DNA of 64,000 nt. Source: Diphasiastrum complanatum (taxonomy: Eukaryota; Streptophyta; Lycopodiopsida; Lycopodiales; Lycopodiaceae). Where the stretch lies: contig CM055102.1 in assembly GCA_029204225.1 (NCBI GenBank), forward strand, positions 25,017,390 through 25,081,389, in the 5' to 3' direction. The translations under genes and the position numbers were made by a program. How positions within the stretch are numbered: the stretch's first letter is position 1; each line of letters starts with the position of its first letter. Shown piece by piece: positions 44,809 through 55,601 of the stretch. Below the pieces are notes generated by a model that saw only the letters and a program-made list of their open reading frames with translations, was not told where the DNA came from and did no database searches.

Positions 44809-45698
44809 ACCAAAACTAGTGGCGGTCCCACGACACCTCACGAGATTATTCACTTTGGGCTCTGGTTCTGCTCGCATCGTACCTTGATGAGATGGTACTG
44901 CACCTTCTCTATAAATTCCATGCGTTCCATTTTGAAGTCGTGTTTGTGCGGAAAAAATCACTTATTGGCTTTGGCAACCCAATTCGAAGTTGTCCAGAGT
45001 ACCACCCAGCATGGCTGCACGATAATATAGTCTAGCGATGGTCTTGGACTTATCTGATGCCATGGGAAGATTTGGATTGAATGCCAAGGAAGGTAGGCAA
45101 TCATCCCATCTCGTAGTAGTGGATGCCAACTTGGACAAATCATTGGCAAATATTGCCGATTGTCGCACAGTTGGATCTGGTGAATTCCGGTACTCAGCAC
45201 CATAAAACTGAAGTGCTCTGATAAAATCAACCGATATCTTGTATGTTTGGTGAATGATGGGCCAATTTGGGGTGTGGATGCTGATTTAATCCAATGCACG
45301 TCCAAATCTTTCCATTTATTGCGTCTCAGCATCGGCAAATAAAAGGGATCGACTCGCAATTGGCGAGGGCTGACAACATAGCTTGTAATAGAATTCGAAG
45401 CTTTCTTGAACACTATTGTGCTCCAAGCTGGTTGCTCTCTCAATGCGGGTAGTCTATCCAGTTCTTTTCCTGCCTCTATCTCAGAGGTTTTGAACTTAAT
45501 AACCCATCCACCCCTCGAGGACATATGCGGATGTTGGTGCAAAAAGTTTTGAATTTGGTCTTTGATGGTGACTGGTTTTTGAAACAAAATTATGGTCCCT
45601 GATGAAGATGGACCAGCTTCAGCAGCTTGGGTGTCCGTTGTTTCTAGAATTTCAGGAGCTCCACCCTGGTCCATGCATGTATCGAATCTTGTATCCAT
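44776..45698 (-). pseudogene. Unassigned ORF next to the 3' LTR
   Basis: The minus-strand frame from ATG 45698 has 246 codons. After one frameshift near 45190 and one in-frame stop at 44962-44964 a second frame continues to 44776, giving about 307 codons in all. Recognisable stretches are an acidic, Ser/Gly N-terminus, 'GGWVIKFKTSEIEAGKELDR', FYLPMLRRNKWKDLDVHW and ARLYYRAAMLGGTLDNFELG. No known domain is obvious. It ends beside the purine tract of an LTR, where some plant gypsy lineages (Athila, Tat/Ogre) carry an extra ORF. It could equally be a gag of an unfamiliar family. Coding character is supported by the long open frame and by its continuation across a single shift. Confidence 0.5.
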
Positions 45699-45699
45699 T

Positions 45700-48600
45700 C
45701 ATGCATGTTCCTCATTTTTGGTGATTTTTGGGGGATGGATCTCTCCAAATCCATAAGGAGATCATTATGGAATTAATTACAGCATGATTAGCCTTCCTTT
45801 TTACCTTCCCATCAAGCTATGAGACCTGTGAATTGATGGTCGGTGGCTTATGCATCATCTCCATCAAGTTTGAAGTTATTTTGACTTCTACAAATAAAGA
45901 AATCTTCGTTCTTAGCCTATACTGCATCTTAGGATTAGTATGAATGCTTCATGGAAGTCTAATTGATGGTTTAAGACTGTTGGTAGCATCAATTTTGAGC
46001 TTGGGGAGGTGTTTGCACGTTTTTGCATGATTCCTTCTTGTGGAAGTGCGCCCTACTACAAATTTCTGGCAGCTCTAATCTCGCATGTGTGAAGCTTAGG
46101 TGGTAGGCTGACATGGCAAGCATCTTGTTCACTTGGTCTCCCTCTGTACTGAGCTTTACAACACCCAATTTGGTGTCCTGTAGCCAAAGTTATGATCATA
46201 TGAAGTTTTGCAAATTTGTGAGTAAAATTGGCAAAATTTGAATTATTCTAATTGCATGCCAGTCATTTCCCTAATTTGTAGTATTGTGTTTGCATGGATT
46301 AGTTGCATGCTGATTCTCAGAGTGATTCTGACATGCATGAGGGATTTACAATCGATTTGAGTGGCCATACGCATGTGCTCTGATAGTTGGGTCACAAATG
46401 TGTGTTATTGGCTGACAAATTCCGTAAAACTAAAGTTTACGTAAAAAATTCCGTAATGACGTTTGTGACTGATGTAGTGTGCTTTGCATGCCAGTTTGAC
46501 ATTGGGTTAGTAACATAAGGAATCGGACAATGTTTCGATATTTTCGACTCTGATTGTCTTTTATACTAACAGTATTTTTGAATTACGTAAAATAAAGCAA
46601 ATTTTGAGTTTTTCAGAAAAAATCAAAATTTCGGTCATTTCTTCGTTATTTATGGAATCAGTTTAGATTATTGAATTGATTAAACTGAGTTTATCAATCA
46701 GAATTGATCACAATGTTTTCACTAAGTCTAAATTATTTCCCGATGATAGATAAGTTAAAATTGACAGAAGGTACCGCAATGAATGTATGACAGTTTATAC
46801 TGTGCTGTCATTTTTTAACTTTGGAGTTTGGAACTCCCAGATTGAAAGTTACAATCTGTATTTTTTTCTTTTTTGTTGAATTTCCATTTGATAATTGGGA
46901 ATCAATTACTTCTCAAGTGAACGTTTGTGCAAGATACTCGTTAAATTTGGATTAAAATCGTAAAACAATATGAAATGACCAGGTTGAATGAGTGGCAATA
47001 GTATTCTTTATCTAGTCAATAAATCTGACAGGATACGGTTCAAGAATTACTGAAATCCCATGGATGGGATTTCCATTCATGTAATTTCATGTTTAAATAG
47101 GTTTTGTCAATATTAACGGAGTAATGCCAAACTAGTCAATAAAAAAGAAAATAATTGATTTCATTTCCAGTAAAATCTTGTGGTGAATTATATTCAGCCC
47201 AAGTATAGGATAGAAATGAAATTGTTTTGGACTTTTTCCTACAGTAATTAGTTTTTTAAAATATTTACTAGTGTCATTACGTCTTCTTGGTACCCTAGCT
47301 GAAATGATTTTTAGGGAACTACAAATTCTAAGGAGGGAAGAAGAGTGGCCATCAGAGGTAGTAAGTGTGATTGGAAAATGTATTTTGCAGTTAGGATTTT
47401 GGTCATCCCTATAAATAATTGCTTAATACTGCTTATTAATTTCTTGGTTAGAATTCGTTCAGTTGAATTCGTAACTGATATCTTTGTAACCATTTAGTTA
47501 TCCGTAGTTTTGGATATCAATTGTGAGGTTAGAAGTGGAATCTGATACATGGTTTACATTGGATCTGTTAGTTGACATAAGCTTGCCCCTAGATTTGATG
47601 CATCAGTAGGGGTTTGAAGCTTATCATTAACCAGAAATGATCAGGGTGTAATATTGAACCATGTTAATTCTTTTGTCTAAGTCGCATAATCATATGTGGA
47701 TTTTGGGTATTCATCTGATAGGCATGCCAGTCATCCAAATAAATGGGATTCTCCAGTGTTTTGGAAACATGAGATAATTTCCTGTAGTGATTATAGGACA
47801 GCTAGATGATCAGTGGATCTCTAGAATATCAGATAAGGCGGTTAAGGGTTTTTTGGAAGGAAAAGCTGATGGTATGGGACGTCAGTAATTTTGGAGAGGA
47901 AATTCTAGGACTGTAAAGATCTGATGATCAATGGTGTGTTTAGTACCTAGTCGCGATATGGGAAAGAAAAAAACCATTCGATCAAATGTAAGGTATTTTG
48001 AAAAATTTTGAGGTTTAATCTAGATCCCAATGTGGTATCTCATTATTCACAAAATCAGAGGCCCTCAAATCTATTTCTCGCTTTCTTAATTAATCCTTTA
48101 CTTCCTAGTAAATTCTCAAATATAGGATATCAGACTGATTTATATGATTCTTTCCAGCATGAAGCATATAAATTACTACTTGTGAGAATAGACTTGGAAT
48201 TCAGATAAATTCTAAGGTTAAAATGTTTCAATTTCTTAAACCTAGAATATCTCTGGTGCATAAATGGATTTCGATGGAATAGTAGTTTCTATCACTCAGA
48301 GTGAAAATATTTGAAGGAGAAGTCCTGTGTGTAATAGGGTGAATCCTTTAGTGGAAACACTTATTACTGACTTTTCTTGGATTTAGATATTTTCATATAT
48401 CATCTTTCCAGTTAATTTTTTTATGGAAATTTATAATTTCTTTAAAATGAGAGGTGAAGTGGTGGGATAAAATTCCATCTAGGAATCTGTTGGTTGCATA
48501 GCTTTTGGAAGAGAACCAACTAGGGTATAGAAATGAGATTGGATCTGAAAGAAATTTCGAATAGATTCAGAGTAAGATGCGTAATTGGAAATTTTCGAAT

Positions 48601-51230
48601 AAGAGAAATTATCTAGGGATTGTACGGACAATATGGATCTAGAACAGATTTGATATATGAATCATTATCTATTAGTAGTAGAGTAAAAGGTCAAAAGTTA
48701 CTAATTCCATTTTGATTGGAATAGAAGTAAGTTTGATCAGAATTTAGTCTGAGAGTTCTATATTGAATCAACCTAATCTTAGTTTAAGTACTAGGATCAG
48801 AGAGGGGTTAATCAGTGGGAGAAATTACGTAATTAGAAGTAAGTGGGATTGGAAAACTGTTGAGAGTGAATTTTTTTCATCTCAGAGATTTCTCGGATAT
48901 GTTATTAACTCATAAGAAATAGAAAATATTTTGTGGTTGAGTTACAAGATCTCAGTGACATATGTGAGTAACATATGTGGGGTTCTGGAGGAATCTGCCA
49001 GATAAGAATGTGTTTATGTACTAGGTCATAGTGAGATTATTCTCATATGTGCACGATTAATCTTGTATGAATCTACTGTGTAATCCTAGTTACTAAGGTT
49101 ATCTAGTGCACTTAACCTGGTCGGTAAACATAAGCATATGAGCAAGTATCGTTTTTACAGATACTTGCAGAGTTGACAAATTTTTGTATAGAAGATTTAT
49201 GGACTAACTTATAAATGATTTGGGTAAGGATCTAAATGTGGTGTTATGCTAGTATAATTGAATTCTTCACCTAGACATTGAGATTTCTGAATAATTGGCA
49301 ATTAACTTGAGCAGTTGTTTACTCCAGGATAAAGTTAATTGGTAAAACGATCAGGGTGATGTGGATTCACGGGGAATTGATGGTTTTTGAATTATTTTGC
49401 TTGTAAGATGCATGATAGTGAATCATTTCGGCTCATCAGTTTAAAATTGTGTGCATTGGATATACAGTATTCTTGGAATAGAGTATTCCTTAGTCAAGGA
49501 AGGGACTCAACTCACTAGTGATTGTATCCTAGAGAGCTCGAATGGATAACGAATCATGATGAATCCAAGAATAACAACTGAATTGATATCTAGTAGGACT
49601 TTGGGTATCTAGATGTGATTCTGGATTGTAATCTAAAGTTTTTGTAGTTGAAGATGATTGTCATTTTTGGTATGCGTTCAGTATTTATTTACCAGTTGTT
49701 TTTAGAACTTGAATCTTGCACTTCAGTTTAAGAATCCTGGTAGAAAGTATTCCTAAATCCAGTATTTTCTTAATGGAAAGATTTTTGGAATGACTCTTAC
49801 TTTTCCTGAGTTATGTTAGACATATACTCCGGTATCCTGTAAATGATTAAGTATGATTTTGATTCCAGGAAATTATAATTGACAAATCATACGAATCTAA
49901 ATATTTGTGATTGACGGATCATAAATAGATACTTAATTATTGTCAGAGGATTATAAGGAATTGTAATGATTCTTAAGTGTGGTGATTAATTCTTGATCTA
50001 TTATTTGAGTAAGAATTCAAATCAGTGTTTTGAATCTCTCTACTCCAGTATTTTATTTGAGAACCTATGGATCTCACAGACATTCTCACAAGATAAGTTA
50101 TCTTATTTGTGGAGAGTTTAATTAGTCTAGTGGATGCTATTCTACTACAGTTTATGGTCTGCAGATGCTTGAGTACAGTTCTTCATTTGAATTGGATCTC
50201 CAATTATCTTAGGAGACAGACAAGTCTATTAAGATGAATGAAGACTATTTTTTCTGGCATTTGGTGCTAGAAACAAGAGCATATAACTCAAAAGAGTATA
50301 TGGGATACTCAGAGTTGAGTTTTAATCATTCTATATCTTAATGATTCTCCTAGAGATTCTAGTTAAATGAATTATCATATCTTGGAATTGGATTCTAAGG
50401 ATATTTGTACTTGAAAGCTTATGAATTATCTACCAGAGTTTGTGGATGATTTCAGACTGTATTTATAATTATTTTATTATTTCTTTAACTTTAAATCTCT
50501 TAAGTTAGGTTATCTCACCCAGTGTTTCATGTAAGTGCTTTTCATGAAGGTGATTTTACTAACTTATGGTGAATATAACCCGTTGGGAATTTATCGCTTA
50601 GTGTACTTTTTCAAACCTGAGTTGTACTCCAGTGTAGAGATTATCACTTGGAATAGGATTATCTTTGAGTACTTGTTTGATGTGAAAGTAAGACTAAGGA
50701 TAATGATATTCTAGGTTGATATTTAAAGTTAACTAGTCTTGGATACACGGTACTCCAGTAAATCAAGCTGTTAGTTATGCCATGTCATGCTGGATGTGAC
50801 CCGAAAGTAACTAATATCCTTGTGAGGCCCAGAACACACTAAATGGATTTTAGACAAGGTTTGAGACAGTGAATGCATGTGTAGAATTATCAATAGCAAT
50901 TCTATGAATAGGTGATCCATGCTTAGGACTCTATCCAAGGTGAATCTATGTATAGGAAATTTAGGGCTATGCATGGCTATGTGCCCAGGTTGCTTTTGGC
51001 TCTATATATTGAGACCAAACTTGTCCTACTCATTGTGATCATGGATTCATTGCCAGGGTTTCACTCTACGTTCATGCCTCTTGTTCCTTGGCTTGGGGGT
51101 GAAGCTTCTAGAGTTGATTGGTTTCTTCTACTTGGTTGGGTGGTTGCTCCATATTGTGTTTTCCATTGTGTGTTATCTTGTAAGCAGGATCTTAGGGAGC
51201 TTCTCTTATAGTTAGTGTCTCACTCGTTGG
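45700..51230. other. 5.5-kb gene-free region of uniform composition
   Basis: No frame longer than about 87 codons and no recognisable domain on either strand. From 46400 to 50700 the sequence is uniformly AT-rich with recurrent GGAAT/GATTTTGG-like words and looks of one origin. A TATA-like CTCTATATATTGAGACC lies at 50999-51015. It may be a very long non-coding LTR or leader of a retroelement whose ORF is at 44776-45698, but no second copy is in the window. Confidence 0.4.
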
Positions 51231-51234
51231 CGGT

Positions 51235-51761
51235 TTGACGCTCTACTCTTTCGTTGTGTTCTACTCGTTGGCAGACTTTCATACACAACTGTTTTGTTTT
51301 TATGCTTTTTTCTTTTCTACTCTACTCATACATATTCTCTGTGTCTCACTATATATATTTTGATCTAGAAAAATTAGTTTATATCTCCACTGTGTGGAGT
51401 TTACAAGATAGCTAAATAGAGAATTACAAGAGTAGTTAACGCTAATCAACTAATCAGTTACTCTCCGTTATTGCTACCCATTTCAGCCGGGCGTGAAGTT
51501 TAAGACTCCAAGCCCGTTGAGTTGCCAGCTGACAGCGCAAAAGATTCCCTTTCGTTTCTTTTCGTTTTGCATCGCTTTGCGGTTTTTGTGGTCCTAGAGG
51601 CATGTGTGATTTTTGCGATTTATTCTCGAATCATTCGACCTTCGAGTCAAGGTACTTGACTTTCACGAGTTGTTTGATCTTCGCAAATCGTTCGACCTTC
51701 GAGTCAAGGTACGTTGACTTTCACGTCACGGCAAAGTTGCTGGAGTTCACCATTTTTGACA
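51235..51761 (-). repeat. Truncated LTR of copia family A, inverted
   Basis: Minus-strand start TGTCAAAAATGGTGAACTCC at 51761 follows a purine tract (TTCAAGAGGGAG). The body matches 22644-23363, including CCACTGTGTGGAGTTTACAAGATAG and GTTGTGTTCT-CTGTTGGCAGACTTTCAT-like stretches. It is cut near 51235 before the LTR end. Confidence 0.85.
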
Positions 51762-53950
51762 CTCCCTCTTGAACCTTGCAGCTTTGCACGTTCAATCCAA
51801 TCGTCTTTCTTTGCTTTGTGAAAAGTGGCTTGTGGCGGTTTCATGAGCAGATCTGCAATCATGTCTTTAGATATTATGTACTGGACTTGGATCTCTCCTT
51901 TCAAGATCAAATCTCGAATGTGGTGGTACTTTAGAGGTATGTGTTTTGTCTTTGAATGGAAGCCAAGATCCTGGGACAGATAAATGGCACTCTGAGAGTC
52001 CATCATCATCGTGCATGGTCCTCCTTGGAGTATCCCAATTGCCTCCAGAATCATTTGCAGCCACACTATCTCGTTCGCCATCTTTGAAGCTGTGATGTAT
52101 TCAACTTTGCAAGAAGACTAAGCTAACAAGGTTTGCTTTTTGCATATCCAACTGATTGCAGCGCACGCTATGGTACATCCTGCAGTTATGGACTTGCTGT
52201 CATCTTTGCAACTCGCCCAGCTTGCATCACTGTAGTGGTGCAGCTCGAATTATTTTCCTTCGTTTTCAGCTCTATAGGTCAATCCCATACTTTGGGTCCC
52301 CTTCAGATATTGTAGGATTCGTAATGTGCCATGCCAGGATGGGAAGAGAATTGGCTTAAGGCATAAACAGAGAAAACTAGATTGGGTCCGGTACAAATTA
52401 TAAGGTACATCAGACTACCATTAGGTTTTGGTAGGGTATACTTGCCATCTCTTGTTCTTCCTCTTTCGTTTTTGGACAATCCCGCTTCGTCAACTTGGCA
52501 CCAGCTATCATTGGTGTGGCCTTTTCTTTGCAGTCCATCATGTGATACTGCTTGAGCACCTCTCTGGCATATTCGGACCAACTCAAGTGCATTTCGCCCT
52601 TTGTTCGATCTCTTTTGATTTTCAGCCCGAGGCATTTCGTTGCTTCTCCTAGATTTATGATTTCATAACTTTCAAAAATCTAACTCTTCGTGTCTTTGAT
52701 CAACATCAAGGAATTTCCTATCATCAGGGAATCATCCACAAAAATAGTCAGTATCACAAAATCTTTTCCTACTCTTTTTATGTAGACGTTACAGTCCGGT
52801 TGTATAGGATTGAATTCTAGAGACTTCAGAAGACTATCGAGTTTTTTGTACCAAGCTCGTGATGCCTATTTTAGACTATAAATGCATCTCTGCAACCGAC
52901 AGACATATTGTCGATTGTCGGGGTCTTCAAATCCTTCAGGCTGCTTCATGAAAATTTTCTCCTCTAGATCTCCACGGAGAAAGGTTGTTTTCACATCAAT
53001 CTGGTGAATTTACAGATTGTTCTGTGTGGCATATGCAAGGAAATAATCAACACCATATCTTTGTGTGTAGCCTTCTCGACAAGCCTTGTCTTGTAGCGGC
53101 CAACGGTGCCATCTGATTTCATTTTCTTCTTGTACACCCATTTGTAGTCGACGATTTTTCTGTTTTCTGGCAGTGGCTTTAGTGTCCATGCCTCGTTTTG
53201 CCTCATTGACTCGATCTCCTCTGACATTGCCTGCTTCCAGAATTCTCTCTCTGGACTCTGGACTGCTTCTTGATATGTTGTTGGCTCTTCAGTGAATCTG
53301 TAGTACTCAAATTGCGTGTCTTCGCTCCACTGAAGATTGTCAGTATAACGGTCTGGAGGTCTTCATTGTCTTGTTGATCATCCGGCTGTAGTCATCTATG
53401 AACATCAGGAAATACCTCGATCCTGAGAGCGAATCCATTTTCATTGGTCCACAGACATCTGAGTGGACGAGCTCAAGAATTTCTTTGGTTCTTCTTCCCT
53501 CATGTGTGAATGGATTCCGATGTTGTTTGCCTTTTTGACAAGCTTCGCAGAACTCAATATCGGGTCTTGATATCTTTAGACTTGTGACTATGTCTTTCTT
53601 ACACATGTCATACAGGCTCCTCATGTTCAGATGCTACATTCTCCTGTGCCAGAGCTGATCTTCATTCTCTGATGCATTTAATATGCTATCAGAGTTGTTG
53701 ATTATCTTGGCTTGGTAGAGATTTCCTTCTCTGCATCCAACCGTCAGCAATTTGTTTGTATTTTTTTCGATCATGTGGCATGTATTGCCATCGAACAAAA
53801 CTCAAATTTCAAGATCTGCCATCTTGGAGACTGATAGCAGATCTTTTCTTAGTGAAGGCACGTAGAGTGCTCCAGGCAGCTTTGCTTGGCTTGACAATGT
53901 TTGCAGCTATAGAGTCCCGATGCCTTTGACATCGTGTTTGCTAAATCTGA
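51762..53950 (-). pseudogene. Copia pol remnant (family A, copy 3)
   Basis: Minus strand from 53950: the protease tail and pre-integrase region, including a knuckle-like CEACQKGKQHRNPFTHEGRR near 53510-53565. The integrase start HSDVCGPMKMDSLSGSRYF follows near 53415-53470. At about 53365 the integrase core is missing and the sequence jumps to the linker before RT. RT then follows: AWTLKPLPENRKIVDYKWV near 53140-53200, 'DVKTTF', FVDDSLMIGNSL near 52715-52755, and DCKEKATPMIAGAKL near 52495-52535. RNase H closes the reading (MMMDSQSAIYLSQDLGFHSK near 51965-52025, then YHHIRDLILKGEIQVQY). Several stops and shifts interrupt it. This copy still has an almost whole RT region that the two plus-strand copies lack. 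Confidence 0.88.
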
Positions 53951-53986
53951 AGATCAAAGTTTTTCAGAATCCACATTAAGGGGGAG

Positions 53987-54725
53987 TGTTAGATTTCTTA
54001 TGCTCAGCCTTAAACAAATCATTCAAGTAATAAGCATCATGAAAAACCGAAGGCCAACAACATATTTTCGGGCCTTCACTTTTCCTTGAGATTTCTTGTG
54101 CCTTAGAAATCATTTTAAGGCACCTTCTCCTCCTTCACCTTTTTTTGCACTAGCAAAAAATGCGACACACGGGCCAAGTGGCCAAAGTGCCTTAGAAACC
54201 ATTCTTAAGGCACCTTTGCTTCTTTTTTTTTTTGCCTCCTTCGCCTTTTTCGCACTAGCGAAAAATGCGACACAATGACCAAATGGCCAGAATGCCTTAG
54301 AAATCATTTTTAAGGCACCTTTAAGGCACCTTCTCCTTTTTTGCTGTCTTTAAATCTAAGGCACCTTCGCCTTCTTCTCTGCCTTCAGCGTAAGGCACTT
54401 TTCGGCTTCGCCTTCTTCGCTGCCTTGCATCTAAGGGCGCCTTAGAGATTTACATACCTTTAGTGTAAGAGCACCTTCAGGAGTTGCAAAACTTCAGTCT
54501 AATGGGCACCTTCGGGTTTTTCGGCTTTTTCACGTTTTGCTACATTGGCTGACCGACGTCGCCAACTTATCAGCAACCCTAAAACAGTTGGACAACCAAA
54601 TATCCCAAAGGCGGTTGGTGGTTACCAACTTTGTACATATGCAAAGACTGGCGTAAATAGCATTAAAAGCTTGTAAGATATTTTGTTCCTCGACACTTGT
54701 GAATCTATATATTAGCTGATTCAAG
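53987..54725 (+). repeat. Probable LTR of another copia-type element
   Basis: TTAAGGGGGAG directly precedes TGTTAGATTTCTTATGC, the typical purine tract and LTR start of copia elements. Only about 30 bp of internal sequence remains to its left. The right end is not defined. The body is made largely of GCCTTAGAAA...AAGGCACC repeats. Confidence 0.5.
54100..54350. repeat. Tandem repeat of about 89-105 bp
   Basis: Units start with GCCTTAGAAA(T/C)CATT at 54100, 54189 and 54294. Each contains TTAAGGCACC(T)TT, a pyrimidine-rich block and GCACTAGC(A/G)AAAAATGCGACACA; the third is partial. Further AAGGCAC words continue to about 54400. Confidence 0.85.
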
Positions 54726-55556
54726 CTATGTAAGTGTTAATTTGAATTTGAGTTAATTATGAGTTAACGAATGTTGTGCCATAAATTTTTGAATAAAAAA
54801 TGTGATTGTTTAAAATTGGATGCAAGGGAATCAACTATTTTTAAATCCTGGTTGTCTTGGAATTGTGGCATAATGTAAGCAGTTTTTTAATCTTATCTTA
54901 AGGATTGAACATTGATTCGAAGTGGGTGCAGTATGTCGAATGATATTTTTTTATTGTTATCACGATGAGGTCGTCGATGAGGCTCGAGGAAATAATGAAA
55001 ACCAAGAGTCTTTGAATATTGTTGAACAATAAAAAAACATATGCAAAATAATTTTGTGAATGTAGATAGAGCATGCATGCTGAGAGCTTGGGCATGCATT
55101 CAAGAAAAAAAAGAGGAATCATGACTTTTTTGCTATTTATGATTTGCATATAAAGGTGGATCTAAGTTGTGAGCATGCATGTGAGAAAAAGATATACACA
55201 TAAAATTTTTCTATTTATGACTTGCATATAAAATTTTGATGTTTAGAACTTGCATGTAGGGGGGGTGTGCATCTAAAGGATCGACAAAGCACATACCTCT
55301 CTAAATGAGGTTGGCTATTGAAAAAATGCATTGACCAATTTGAATTCATAGAACTTGCCTTTTGCATTGTAAGGCCAAAAATGAACTCAAGTACTTGCGC
55401 ATAAACCTTGAGCTGAAATTAGGATTATGGAGCTCCAAAGTGCTCATAAACCTTAAATGTATATTAGGGTTTTGTAGCTCAAAAGTGCTAGTAAACCCTA
55501 ATGTCAATATGGTTTCTAAAAAAACGAACCAGAAGAAGTGAGGGAAGTACCCTAAA

Positions 55557-55560
<4 letters not shown>
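54726..55560. other. CLP1 upstream region
   Basis: AT-rich sequence with no gene. A short duplicated phrase (GACTTGCATATAAAATTT at 55210 and GAACTTGCATGTAGG at 55245, with a related one at 55140) is seen. No convincing TATA box is found upstream of CLP1, consistent with a housekeeping promoter. Confidence 0.4.

Positions 55561-55597
<37 letters not shown>
55561..55597 (+). repeat. (GA)n tract in the CLP1 5' UTR
   Basis: Eighteen GA units run right up to the ATG at 55598. GA/CT tracts at this position are common in plant genes and may act in promoter opening or translation; here this is inferred from position only. Confidence 0.9.
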
Positions 55598-55601
<4 letters not shown>

